Shown piece after piece: positions 9,341 to 19,162 of a DNA stretch of 64,000 nt (the stretch's first letter is position 1; each line of letters opens with the position of its first letter). Source of the DNA: Nocardioides sp. Root190. GTDB lineage: Bacteria; Actinomycetota; Actinomycetes; Propionibacteriales; Nocardioidaceae. The notes under the pieces were generated by a model. That model worked only from the letters and a program-made list of their open reading frames with translations. It ran no database searches and had not been told where the DNA came from. The stretch lies in assembly GCF_001428565.1 (NCBI RefSeq), contig NZ_LMIA01000007.1, forward strand, positions 248,001 to 312,000. The letters are read 5' to 3'. Made by a program: the position numbers and the translations under genes.

Positions 9341-10530
9341 TGGCCGAGGTGCGTGTTCCGCCCGTGGTGCGGGAGTCCGCCACCGCCGGTGACCTGCTCG
9401 CGCTGCTCCGGTCCGGCCGGGCCGCGACCCGCTCCGACCTGCGCGCCGTCACGGGTCTTTCCCGCACCGCCGTGGTCGCCCGGGTCAATGCCCTTGCCGA
9501 GTCCGGACTGGTCCTGCTCGGGGCCGAGCTCGCGTCCACGGGTGGCCGACCGGCGGGCAGCCTGGTCGTCAACCACCTGGCCGGGATCGTGCTCACGGCG
9601 GCCATCGGACGATCGCGGTCGCAGGTCGCGATCTACGACCTCGGCGGCACGGAGCTGTCGGCGTCGGCGGTCGACCACGAGATCGGCGCCGGACCCGACG
9701 ACGTCATGCCCGGCGTCGCCGAGCACCTGCGCACGTTGCTGACCCCCGACCTGCCGCCGGTGTTGGGCATCGGCGTCTCGTTGCCGGGCGTCGTGGACCC
9801 CGAGCGGGGCGTCAGTGTCGACACGCCGGTGATGGCCGGCTGGGACGGCGTGCCCCTCGCGCCGTACCTCGACGGGATCGCTGCGGCCCCCCTCTTCCTC
9901 GCCAACGACGCCGACGCCATGGCCCGCTCGGAGTTCCTCGGTCACGCGTCCTCGGTGCGCGACGTCCTCGTGGTCAAGGCCTCCACCGGCATCGGCCTGG
10001 GCGTCATCGCCGACGGCCGGATCATCAGCGGCTCCCGGGGTGGCGCCGGGGACCTGGGGCACACCAAGGTCCCGGAGGCGGTCGGTCGCCCCTGCCGCTG
10101 CGGCGACGTCGGTTGCCTCGAGACGCTCGCCGCCGGATGGGCCCTGGTCGCGCGGCTGCGTGAGGAGGGGCGCACCGTCGAGCACATCCGCGACCTCGTC
10201 GCGCAGGCACTCGTCGGCGACGCCGAGGCCAAGCAGCTGTTGCGCGAGAGCGGACGTCAGGTCGGCGAGCTGCTCGCCGTCGCGATCAACCTGCTCAACC
10301 CCCAGGCCGTCGTCCTGGGCGGGGACATGGCCGCTGCCTACGACGTGTACGCCGCCGGCGTACGCGAGGCCGTCTATGCGCGCGCATCCGCGCTGGCCAC
10401 CCGCGAGCTGCAGTTCCTGCCCGCGACGTACGGCGACCGCGCCGGTCTGGTCGGTTGCGCGACCCACGCGCTCGACCAGGTCCTCAGCCCCGCCGCGATC
10501 GACGCGCGCCTGGCGCGCTCGCGCACCTGA
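9340..10530 (+). CDS. ROK-family transcriptional regulator
   Basis: 396 residues. N-terminal winged helix (TRSDLRAVTGLSRTAVVARV, residues 28-47), then a ROK sugar-kinase fold with ASTGIGLGV, GDLGH and the zinc/ROK motif CRCGDVGCLE near residue 255. ROK proteins of this length are usually sugar-responsive repressors. Divergent from zwf-edd-eda and followed by an aldo/keto reductase, so it probably controls this sugar-oxidation cluster. Ligand unknown. Also consider a regulator with residual kinase activity. Confidence 0.9.
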   Translation: MAEVRVPPVVRESATAGDLLALLRSGRAATRSDLRAVTGLSRTAVVARVNALAESGLVLLGAELASTGGRPAGSLVVNHLAGIVLTAAIGRSRSQVAIYDLGGTELSASAVDHEIGAGPDDVMPGVAEHLRTLLTPDLPPVLGIGVSLPGVVDPERGVSVDTPVMAGWDGVPLAPYLDGIAAAPLFLANDADAMARSEFLGHASSVRDVLVVKASTGIGLGVIADGRIISGSRGGAGDLGHTKVPEAVGRPCRCGDVGCLETLAAGWALVARLREEGRTVEHIRDLVAQALVGDAEAKQLLRESGRQVGELLAVAINLLNPQAVVLGGDMAAAYDVYAAGVREAVYARASALATRELQFLPATYGDRAGLVGCATHALDQVLSPAAIDARLARSRT

Positions 10531-10559
10531 CAACCACCCGCATCCCCGGAAGGACCCCC

Positions 10560-11555
10560 ATGGAACAGCGCAGCTTCGGCACCACCGGTCGTGACGTCTC
10601 CGTCGTCGGACTCGGCACCTGGCAGCTCGGCGCCGACTGGGGGGCGGTCAGTGAGTCGGACGCGCGCGCCGTCCTCGAGGCCTCGGCGGAAGGCGGTGTG
10701 ACCTTCTACGACACCGCCGACGTCTACGGCGACGGCCGCAGCGAGCAGATCGTCGGCGGCTTCCTCGCCGCCCATCCCGACGCGGGGTTCACGGTCGCGA
10801 CCAAGATGGGTCGCCGACTGGACCAGGTCGCCGCCAACTACTCGCCCGCCAACTTCCGCAGCTGGCTGGACCGCTCCCGCAGCAACCTCGGCGTCGACCG
10901 GATCGACCTGGTCCAGCTCCACTGTCCGCCCTCGGACGTGATCGACGCGGACGCTACCTACGACGCGCTCGACGGGCTCGTTGCCGACGGCGTCATCGCT
11001 GCGTACGGCGTCAGCGTCGAGACCTGCGCACAGGCGCTGTCGGCGATCAGCCGACCGGGCGTGCAGTCCGTGCAGATCATCCTCAACGGCTTCCGGCTCA
11101 AGCCGCTGGACGACGTGCTCCCCGCGGCAGCGGCCGCCGACGTCGCCATCATCGCGCGCGTCCCGCTGGCGTCGGGCCTGCTCTCCGGGAGGTACGACGA
11201 GTCGACCGTCTTCGCGGCCGACGACCACCGCAACTACAACCGCGACGGCAGCGCCTTCGACGTCGGCGAGACCTTCTCGGGTGTGGACTACGGCACCGGC
11301 GTCGCCGCCGCTGCGGAGTTCACCGCGCTGGTGCGCGACACCCTCGGCGGCTCGGTCCCGCCCGCCGCGGCAGCGATCGCGTGGTGCTGGCAGCAGTCCG
11401 GCGTCACGACGGTCATCCCCGGTGCCCGCAACGTCGACCAGGCCACCGCGAACGCCGCGGCCGGGGTCCTCGCGCCGCTCCCCGAGGAGTTCCTCGACGG
11501 AGTGCGCGCGATCTACGACCGCAGCCTGCGGGACGCGATCCACCCACGCTGGTGA
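10560..11555 (+). CDS. Aldo/keto reductase
   Basis: 331 residues, NADP-dependent TIM-barrel oxidoreductase. The tetrad is visible: Asp and Tyr in FYDTADVYGDGRSE, Lys in ATKMGR, and His in LVQLHCPP. The C-terminal NADP-binding helix is VIPGARNVDQATAN. The ATG at 10560 follows GGAAGGA at good spacing. It lies 29 bases after the ROK gene and overlaps galM by GTGA. The substrate is probably a sugar or sugar-derived aldehyde, given its neighbours. Confidence 0.9.
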   Translation: MEQRSFGTTGRDVSVVGLGTWQLGADWGAVSESDARAVLEASAEGGVTFYDTADVYGDGRSEQIVGGFLAAHPDAGFTVATKMGRRLDQVAANYSPANFRSWLDRSRSNLGVDRIDLVQLHCPPSDVIDADATYDALDGLVADGVIAAYGVSVETCAQALSAISRPGVQSVQIILNGFRLKPLDDVLPAAAAADVAIIARVPLASGLLSGRYDESTVFAADDHRNYNRDGSAFDVGETFSGVDYGTGVAAAAEFTALVRDTLGGSVPPAAAAIAWCWQQSGVTTVIPGARNVDQATANAAAGVLAPLPEEFLDGVRAIYDRSLRDAIHPRW

Positions 11556-12526
11556 CCGATCCCGGAGCGATCGTCCTCGGCGGTGCGCCGGGGCCGGAGC
11601 TGCACCTGCTCGAGGTGGGGGCGACGGTCCAGCGCCTCGTCGTGACCGGTGGCGACGGCGTGCGGCGGGACGTCGCGCTCGGTCTGGCCGACGGTGCCGC
11701 CGTCCGGGCGTCGCGCCTGTACGTCGGCAGCGTCGTCGGGCGCTACGCCAACCGGATCGCGCGCGGCCGCTTCGAGCTCGACGGGATCGAGCACGAGCTG
11801 CCGCTCAACGACCGCGGCCACCACCTCCACGGTGGTCCCGAGGGGTTCCACACGCGTGCCTGGACCCTGGTCGAGCGCACCGCGACGTCGGCGACCTTCG
11901 AGCTGGTCAGCCCGGCGGGGGACGCGGGCTACCCGGGGGAGGTGACCGCGCGAGCGTCGTACGACGTCGCGGAGCACTGCGTCGTCCTCGAGCTCACCGC
12001 GACCACGACCGCTCCGACGCTCGTCAACCTGACCAGCCACGTCTACCTCAACCTGCACGGCGCCGGCCCGGTCGACGACCACGTCGTGCAGGTGCCCGCC
12101 GGCTCCTACCTTCCGGTCGACGAGGTGGCGATCCCGACCGGCGACCTCGCGTCCGTCGAGGGCACTCGCTTCGACCTCCGTACGCCGGTCCGGGTCGGGG
12201 ACATCGGCGGCCTCGACCACGACTTCGCCCCCGACGGCTCGGGGTGGCAGCGGCACGTGACGCTGGAGGCTCCGGGCACGCGGACCCGGGTCGAGATATG
12301 GAGCGACCAGCCGGGCCTGCAGGTCTTCACCGCGGACGGTTTCGACGGCTCGGAGGTCGACCGGGACGGGGTGCCGCTCGGGCGCTGTGCGGGGATCGCG
12401 CTGGAGCCGCAGCTCCACCCGGACTCGCCTCACCATCCCGGCTGGCCGAGCGCCGTACTGCGGCCGGGGGAGACCTATCGCCATCGGATCGAGTGGCGAT
12501 TCAGTTCTATTGGATCGATCCAATAG
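11552..12526 (+). CDS. galM: Aldose 1-epimerase (galactose mutarotase)
   Basis: 324 residues from a GTG overlapping the preceding stop. Interconverts alpha- and beta-anomers of aldoses. Family landmarks are GRYANRIARGRF, the His-rich LPLNDRGHHLHGG, NLTSHVYLNLHG, DHDF and the catalytic Glu in ALEPQLHPDSPHHPGWPS. The final codons and stop lie inside a perfect 20-bp palindrome that may be an operator for pyk. Confidence 0.9.
   Translation: MTDPGAIVLGGAPGPELHLLEVGATVQRLVVTGGDGVRRDVALGLADGAAVRASRLYVGSVVGRYANRIARGRFELDGIEHELPLNDRGHHLHGGPEGFHTRAWTLVERTATSATFELVSPAGDAGYPGEVTARASYDVAEHCVVLELTATTTAPTLVNLTSHVYLNLHGAGPVDDHVVQVPAGSYLPVDEVAIPTGDLASVEGTRFDLRTPVRVGDIGGLDHDFAPDGSGWQRHVTLEAPGTRTRVEIWSDQPGLQVFTADGFDGSEVDRDGVPLGRCAGIALEPQLHPDSPHHPGWPSAVLRPGETYRHRIEWRFSSIGSIQ
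12507..12526. promoter_or_regulatory. Perfect 20-bp palindrome upstream of pyruvate kinase
   Basis: CTATTGGATCGATCCAATAG reads identically on both strands, ends at the galM stop codon and lies 52 bases before the pyk ATG. A central CG dyad is typical of LacI-family operators, but no LacI gene is present. The adjacent ROK regulator is another candidate binder. Half of the site (GATCGATCCAAT) recurs at 3424-3435, upstream of pntA. Confidence 0.6.
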
Positions 12527-12577
12527 AGTGTTCCGCATCACTTCGTCCGCCACGCTGCGCATCCAGGAGCCCCGCCC

Positions 12578-14062
12578 ATGACTGGCCTGCTCAACCGTCC
12601 CGACCCGATCATCGAGCGCACGGCGCTCCCGCGCGGGCGCCGCGCGAAGGTGGTGTGCACGCTCGGGCCTGCGACCGCGTCCGAGGCCAAGATCCAGGCC
12701 CTGGTCGACGCCGGCATGGACGTCGCCCGTCTCAACATGAGCCACGGCACCCAGGACGACCATGCCGAGGTCTACCGCCGCGTCCGTGACGCCGCCGAGG
12801 CCAGCGGTCACGCGGTCGCCGTGCTGGCCGACCTGCAGGGCCCGAAGATCCGGCTGCGCCGCTTCGCCGACGGCCCCGTCGTCCTGCGCCGCGGGCAGCG
12901 GTGGACGATCACCACCCGCGACATCAGCGGCGACGGCGAGGCCTGCGCGACGTCGTACGTCGGCCTCCCGGGCGACGTGAGGACCGGCGACCCCGTGCTC
13001 ATCGACGACGGCAAGGTGCGCCTGCGCGTCGTCGAGGTGAGCGAGACCGACGTGATCACCGAGGTGCTCGTCGGCGGACCGGTCAGCGACCACAAGGGCA
13101 TCAACCTGCCCGGCGTGGCCGTGTCCGTGCCCGCACTGTCCGAGAAGGACGCCGCGGACCTGCGCTTCGCGCTGCACCTCGGCGTCGACGTCGTGGCGCT
13201 CAGCTTCGTGCGCGACGCCGCCGACGCGGAGGACGTGCGCGCGATCATGCGTGAGGAGGGGATCTCGGTCCCGGTCATCGCGAAGATCGAGAAGCCCCAG
13301 GCGATCGCCAACCTCGACGCCATCGTCGAGGCGTTCGACGGCGTGATGGTCGCGCGCGGCGACCTCGGCGTGGAGTGCCCGCTGGAGGAGGTGCCGTTCC
13401 TGCAGAAGCAGATCATCGTCGCCGCCCGCCGCGCCGCCCGCCCGGTCATCGTGGCCACCCAGATGCTCGAGTCGATGATCACCAACCCGGCGCCGACCCG
13501 CGCCGAGACCAGCGACGTCGCCAACGCCGTCCTCGACGGCGCGGACGCCGTGATGCTGTCCGGCGAGACCAGCGTCGGCGCCCACCCGATCACGACCGTC
13601 GAGACGATGGCGCGGATCATCGCCTCGACCGAGCACAACGCCCTCGTCGACGACACCTTCGGCCGTTTCGGCCGCATCACCTGGGACCCGCACACCCGCG
13701 GTGGCGTGATCACCAAGGCCGCCGAGGAGGTCGCCGCCCGGGTCGGCGCGAAGTACGTCGTCGCCTTCACCCAGTCCGGCGACTCGGCCCGCCGGGTCGC
13801 GCGCCTGCGCAGCCGGATCCCCACCCTCGCCTTCACCCCCGACCCGCAGGTCCGCTCCCAGCTCGCGCTGAGCTGGGGCGTCGAGGCCTACACGACCGCA
13901 CCCCCCGTCGACACCGACGACATGGTCACCCAGGTCGACCACGAGCTGCTCCGCAGCGGCCGGGTGCTCGAGGGCGACCTCGTGGTGATCGTCGCCGGCA
14001 GCCCGCCCGGAGTGCCCGGCTCGACCAATGCGTTGTGGATCCACGAGATCGGCCAGCGGTAG
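12578..14062 (+). CDS. pyk: Pyruvate kinase
   Basis: 494 residues. Converts phosphoenolpyruvate and ADP to pyruvate and ATP. KVVCTLGPAT and ARLNMSHG are near the N-terminus. The active-site signature is IAKIEKPQAIANLD, followed by MVARGDLGVE and ATQMLESM. The C-terminal domain is complete. AGGAG at 12565-12569 precedes the ATG. It ends the ROK-AKR-galM-pyk run and, opposite the zwf operon, links the Entner-Doudoroff branch to the end of glycolysis. Confidence 0.96.
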   Translation: MTGLLNRPDPIIERTALPRGRRAKVVCTLGPATASEAKIQALVDAGMDVARLNMSHGTQDDHAEVYRRVRDAAEASGHAVAVLADLQGPKIRLRRFADGPVVLRRGQRWTITTRDISGDGEACATSYVGLPGDVRTGDPVLIDDGKVRLRVVEVSETDVITEVLVGGPVSDHKGINLPGVAVSVPALSEKDAADLRFALHLGVDVVALSFVRDAADAEDVRAIMREEGISVPVIAKIEKPQAIANLDAIVEAFDGVMVARGDLGVECPLEEVPFLQKQIIVAARRAARPVIVATQMLESMITNPAPTRAETSDVANAVLDGADAVMLSGETSVGAHPITTVETMARIIASTEHNALVDDTFGRFGRITWDPHTRGGVITKAAEEVAARVGAKYVVAFTQSGDSARRVARLRSRIPTLAFTPDPQVRSQLALSWGVEAYTTAPPVDTDDMVTQVDHELLRSGRVLEGDLVVIVAGSPPGVPGSTNALWIHEIGQR

Positions 14063-14080
14063 GTGGTTGCGTGAGCGCGC

Positions 14081-14190
14081 TGCAACACGCTGTCCACCTG
14101 ACCACCTGACGGTTCCCGTACGAAATCAGGCGCTGGGACGGCGTGTGACAGACGGCAACGGTCGGGTGGTGCCGCGAACAGCGTGTTACA
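14081..14190. repeat. 110-bp palindromic intergenic element, copy A
   Basis: Starts TGCAACACGCTGT and ends ACAGCGTGTTACA, with imperfect terminal inverted repeats extending about 40 bases inward. It aligns without gaps to the 110-bp element at 20566-20675, most strongly at both ends. It lies between pyk and the converging DUF779 gene. No target-site duplication is evident. It could be a small non-autonomous mobile unit or a structured bidirectional terminator. Confidence 0.75.
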
Positions 14191-14310
14191 TCGCTGCTGC
14201 GCCGCTGCCCGCCGCGCCCGAATCGTGCCGGACCGAGGTCCGCCGTACGGAGGACCGTCGTACCGCCCACGACGTCACGTCCCGTACGAGCATCGCCAGC
14301 TCCCGGGCGA

Positions 14311-14703
14311 TCATCCGGTGGTCACCGGCGCGACGGCCGCGGCCTCGTCGTCGGTGAACAGGCGCGAGCGGATCAGGAACCGTACGCCGTGCGGCGCCTC
14401 GAGCGAGAAGCCCGCACCGCGGCCCTTCACCACGTCGATGGTGAGGTGGGTGTGCGACCAGTACTCGAACTGCGCCTTCGACATCCACACGGGTACGTCG
14501 CGCTCGAGCCCGACGTCGAGGTCACCCAGGTGGACGTCGGCGCCACCGAGCAGGAACTCGCCGTCCGGGTAGCACATCGGCGCGGACCCGTCGCAGCACC
14601 CGCCGGACTGGTGGAACATGACCGGGCCGTGTGCCTCGGTGAGGCCGCGGATCAGTTCCGCGGCCTCACCGGTCACCTCGACCCGGGCCGGTACGTCGTT
14701 CAT
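14311..14703 (-). CDS. DUF779 family protein, aldehyde dehydrogenase partner
   Basis: 130 residues from the ATG at 14703, with AGGAG six bases upstream. The family signature HQSGGCCDGSAPMCYP is Cys-rich and may bind metal. Members of this family are regularly encoded next to acetaldehyde-type dehydrogenases; biochemical role unknown. It follows the aldehyde dehydrogenase gene after 63 bases on the same strand, so it is very probably co-transcribed. Confidence 0.82.
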   Translation of the reverse strand: MNDVPARVEVTGEAAELIRGLTEAHGPVMFHQSGGCCDGSAPMCYPDGEFLLGGADVHLGDLDVGLERDVPVWMSKAQFEYWSHTHLTIDVVKGRGAGFSLEAPHGVRFLIRSRLFTDDEAAAVAPVTTG

Positions 14704-14766
14704 CGCATCTCCTGGATCGTTGCTCGCCATTCGACGTACTGGCGCTCGATGCGCCCCTTCCACGGC

Positions 14767-16290
<1,524 letters not shown>

Positions 16291-16352
16291 GAGTGCTCCA
16301 GTGCTTGTCGTGGACGCCGCGATGTGACGGCGATCACGACGCTACGAAGCGA

Positions 16353-16375
16353 GACGTTGCAGGTTGGTTGCGCGA
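16353..16375. promoter_or_regulatory. GCAAC-type half-sites upstream of the aldehyde dehydrogenase
   Basis: On the minus strand this reads CGCGCAACCAACCTGCAACG, two GCAAC half-sites 11 bases apart. The ten bases CTCGCGCAAC also occur before the GAF regulator gene at 17731-17740, where more GCAAC/GTTGC elements cluster. A shared site suggests that one factor, probably the GAF regulator, controls both genes. Confidence 0.4.
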
Positions 16376-16386
16376 GTCCCCAGCCA

Positions 16387-16452
16387 TGCGGTTTGGTCAC
16401 AAACCGCACGTGCGCGGGCCAAAATGTTGCGGTTTGGTCCCAAACCGCAACA
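16387..16452. repeat. Two related palindromes between the GAF regulator and aldehyde dehydrogenase genes
   Basis: TGCGGTTTG-GTCA-CAAACCGCA (16387-16408) and TGTTGCGGTTTGG-TC-CCAAACCGCAACA (16425-16452) share the arm TGCGGTTTG, and the second has perfect 13-bp arms. They follow the GAF regulator stop on its strand and precede the aldehyde dehydrogenase promoter. They may be terminators, paired operators or a palindromic repeat unit. Confidence 0.6.
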
Positions 16453-16469
16453 CCTTGTGCGCTTGTGCC

Positions 16470-17672
16470 CTACGCCAGCTCCGCGTCGAGCCGGGCGATC
16501 TGCCCGTCCACGAGCGCCCGCATCGGCGACGACACGGGTACGACGGCCTGCTGGGCCAACCACATGTCGTAGTCGTCGCGGCCCCAGCCCGACCGGGTCC
16601 AGGCCGACATCAGCTCGGCCGCGCCGGAGCGCAGCAGCGCCTGCCGGATCGATGCGGCGAGCGATTCGCGGAGCCGGGTGACGCCGGGTGCCGTGGACCT
16701 GGGCAGCACCGGTCCGCCGTACCCCCGCATCGCCGAACGCACGTCCCCGGCTGCGAGCTGGGCCTCGACGGCGAGCCAGTCGCCGGTGACGGGGGCGGTG
16801 AGCCGGTAGGGCCGCGACGCGAGCAGCTCCTCGCCGAGCAGGCCGCGCAGGCGGTTGAGCTCGGCTCGCAGCGTGGACGTTCCGCCGTCCTCCTCGTAGA
16901 GCAGGACGGCGAGCTCGTCGCCGGTCAGCCCACCCGGGGAGGAGGCGAGCAGCGCGACGATCTCGCTGTGGCGTCGCGACAGTCGCAGTCGGCTGAGCCT
17001 GCCGCGCCCGTCGTCGATGGTGATCAGGGCTTCGTTGTGGCCGAGCAGCTCCAGCAGCAGCCGGAGACCGGTGGCCCGGTCGCCGGTCGGCTGCGGGGGT
17101 GGGGTCAGGCGGGCCAGTTCCGCCTCGGCGAGGCGCGCTGCGGCGCGGACCATCGCCATTGTCTGGGGTACGACGAGCGAGTCGCCCCCGGTGACGTCCA
17201 GGACGCCGAGGATCTGGCTGGTGCCGGGGTCGTGGATCGGCGTCGCCGCACAGCTCCACGAGCGCACCGAGGAGCGGAAGTGCTCGTCACGGGTGATGAA
17301 CGCGTCGCGGCCGGTGGCGAGGGCGAGACCGGGCGCGTTGGTGCCGGCCAGGCGCTCGTCCCAGTTGCTGCCCTCGACGAAGCCGATCCTCTCCGCGCGA
17401 CGAAGGTTGTCGGTGTTGCCGCACACCCAGAGCAGCGTGCCCTCGGCATCCGCGAGCGCCATGACCGCGTCGCAGTCGCGCACCTCGCGGCCGAGCACGT
17501 CGTCCAGCAGCGGGAAGACCCGCGCCAACGGGTGGGCCTCGCGCTGCCCGCGCAGGTCGGGGACGTCGAGGGCAAGAGGTGTCTCGGTCTGAGCGACGTC
17601 AACGCCAGCTGCTGCCGATCGCTCCCAGGAGGCGGCAACCTCCGCCCGCATCGATGCGGGCTCGTACGTCAT
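16470..17672 (-). CDS. GAF-domain transcriptional regulator
   Basis: 400 residues from the ATG at 17672; a second ATG at 17651 is possible. Residues about 70-200 form a GAF-type sensor (CDAVMALADAEGTLLWVCGN, AGTNAPGLAL, GVLDVTGG), like the input domain of AcoR-type activators. No AAA+ domain is present. The C-terminus carries a winged helix (RHSEIVALLASSPGGLTGDE). It precedes an aldehyde dehydrogenase on the same strand and is inferred to regulate it. The inducer is unknown. Confidence 0.78.
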   Translation of the reverse strand: MTYEPASMRAEVAASWERSAAAGVDVAQTETPLALDVPDLRGQREAHPLARVFPLLDDVLGREVRDCDAVMALADAEGTLLWVCGNTDNLRRAERIGFVEGSNWDERLAGTNAPGLALATGRDAFITRDEHFRSSVRSWSCAATPIHDPGTSQILGVLDVTGGDSLVVPQTMAMVRAAARLAEAELARLTPPPQPTGDRATGLRLLLELLGHNEALITIDDGRGRLSRLRLSRRHSEIVALLASSPGGLTGDELAVLLYEEDGGTSTLRAELNRLRGLLGEELLASRPYRLTAPVTGDWLAVEAQLAAGDVRSAMRGYGGPVLPRSTAPGVTRLRESLAASIRQALLRSGAAELMSAWTRSGWGRDDYDMWLAQQAVVPVSSPMRALVDGQIARLDAELA

Positions 17673-17735
17673 GAGTCCAGTAGACAACGTCGTCCCCCGT
17701 GTGACCAGCGTCTCGTGTCCTCCGACGATGCTCGC

Positions 17736-17757
17736 GCAACGTTGCAACGACGTTGCA
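17736..17757. promoter_or_regulatory. Overlapping GCAACG/CGTTGC palindromes upstream of the GAF regulator
   Basis: GCAACGTTGC (17736-17745) is a perfect palindrome and overlaps TGCAACG-A-CGTTGCA (17743-17757). Both lie in the divergent gap between the GAF regulator and the surface-protein gene. Similar GCAAC half-sites precede the aldehyde dehydrogenase. This is likely a regulator binding site, possibly autoregulatory. Confidence 0.45.
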
Positions 17758-17870
17758 TCGCCGGCGTCTCCATCGACCTTCGGTCGATCGGACAGTTTTC
17801 GGTGAACCCTCTGACAAGTCGGCGGACCACAACTACGGTTCGGGCTTTGCTCGTCTTCGAAGGGAACCCC

Positions 17871-18527
17871 TTGTCCACCACGCACAACCGCCGGTTCGCC
17901 GGCGCCATCAACCCCCTCAGCCTCGCGCTCCTGGTCCTCGTCGTCCTGCTGGGGACGACCGGCGGCGCCGTCGCCGGCGCCCTGATCACCGGCAAGCAGA
18001 TCAAGGACGGCACCATCACGGGTGCCGACATCGCCACTGGAACGATCACCGGTGCCGACGTCAGGACGGCCGGCATCACCGGAGCCGACATCGCCGACGA
18101 GGCCCGGATGTGGGCTGCCGTGGAGAACGACGCCTACGGCTTCACCAACGCCACCACCGCCGTCGCCCGCTCCGTCACGACGGGCAAGGGCTTCCTGCAG
18201 ATCAACGCGACCATCGATGCGGGAGACGACGCAGAGATCGCCGGTGTCGACGACCTGCTGTTCGCGCTCTTCGTCGACGACAAGCGGGTCGACATCGTCC
18301 ACGCCCTCGACCTGACCTCCGGGTCCAGCGCCAACGGCGCCCTCACCACCGTCGTCCCGGTCGCTGCCGGCGCCCACAAGGTGGAGTTGTACGCCGTCAA
18401 TGCCGCCGAGCTCGGGGACTTCGACTTCGTCCTCTACGGCGCCGAGCTCTCCATGGTGTGGACGGCCGCCGGCAGCACCAACGCAACGCTCGTGGCGCCG
18501 GGCCGGCACGCTCGCCTCGCTCGCTAA
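17871..18527 (+). pseudogene. Exported two-domain protein, N-terminal part, frameshifted at the 3' end
   Basis: 218 residues from TTG at 17871 with GAAGGGA upstream. A signal/anchor helix (INPLSLALLVLVVLLGTTGG) is followed by a short repeat run (DGTITGADIATGTITGADV) and a beta-rich domain containing AAGAHKVELYAVNA. The frame ends at TAA 18525-18527. Homologous sequence with PKGTHKVEVVVAEAGG continues in another frame to 18835 with no start of its own. The simplest reading is one gene with two tandem domains broken by a frameshift. Function unknown; extracellular location is inferred. Confidence 0.6.
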
Positions 18528-18835
18528 CGGTAAAGGTTCACCGGTTCTGCGACGGAGAGGGGGCGCTGGCTGCCAGCGTCGACGGCAAGATCCTCGACGT
18601 GGCCGGCCGGAGCCTGAGCTACGTCGGCAGCGGCGAAGGAGAGTCGGGCGCGGTCACCGCGACCTTCCCTGCCCCGAAGGGCACCCACAAGGTCGAGGTC
18701 GTCGTTGCCGAGGCCGGCGGCGGGTCGTTCCTGTACGGCGGCGAGATCACCGCGATCTACACGGCCACCGGTGTCACCAGCGGCCTGGCCTACGAGCCGC
18801 TCGTGCGCCCGGTCCACCCGCGCAACAACGGCTGA
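18528..18835 (+). pseudogene. Out-of-frame second domain of the preceding protein
   Basis: An open frame encodes VDGKILDVAGRSLSYVGSGE and GTHKVEVVVAEAGGG, ending YEPLVRPVHPRNNG. It aligns with the last domain of the upstream product (VDDKRVDIVHALDL, GAHKVELYAVNAAE), so the two are duplicated domains. There is no credible start codon or ribosome site, and the frame is -1 relative to the upstream gene. Probably the severed C-terminal domain. Confidence 0.55.
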
Positions 18836-18915
18836 TCACAGGCGTCCGGCGAGCGTCACCACCGGGGCCTGCGCCGGATTTCGGCGGCTCGCGCCGCTCC
18901 GGTAAGGTTCCCGGC

Positions 18916-19005
18916 GGTGGCGTGTCCGAGCGGCCTAAGGAGAACGCCTCGAAAGCGTTTGTGGGCGCAAGTCCACCGAGGGTTCAAATCCCTCCGCCAC
19001 CGCCA
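18916..19005 (+). tRNA. tRNA-Ser (anticodon CGA)
   Basis: The acceptor stem GGTGGCG pairs with CGCCACC, followed by discriminator G and an encoded CCA. The anticodon arm is AACGC-CTCGAAA-GCGTT with anticodon CGA, reading UCG. A long variable arm (GTGGGCGCAAGTCCAC) is typical of type II tRNA-Ser. The T-arm GGGTTCAAATCCC is intact. It is followed by a strong hairpin terminator. Confidence 0.96.
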
Positions 19006-19018
19006 GCTGAACGTGAGA

Positions 19019-19050
19019 GCCCCCGCCGAGCGCAAGCCCGGCGGGGGCTT
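19019..19050 (+). terminator. Terminator after tRNA-Ser
   Basis: GCCCCCGCCG (19019-19028) pairs perfectly with CGGCGGGGGC (19039-19048) across a 10-base loop, followed by TT. It starts 14 bases after the tRNA CCA end. Confidence 0.75.
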
Positions 19051-19162
19051 CCGCGTTCTCACCGCCCGAGCTGAGTAGCGGTGCTCTCGGCCGCGCCCCC
19101 GTCGGCTGACAGCCTCGAGGTTCCCGGCCAGCAGGCCCCCTTGCCGCTGGCCGTACTCACGG

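Noticed and set aside
14081..14190. Insertion sequence at the 110-bp element
   Set aside because: Too short to encode a transposase and no flanking target duplication is visible; kept as a palindromic repeat instead.
18400..19074. Frame continuing from the surface protein across the tRNA-Ser gene
   Set aside because: It reads through a well-formed tRNA and its terminator and gives an Arg-rich product unlike either domain.
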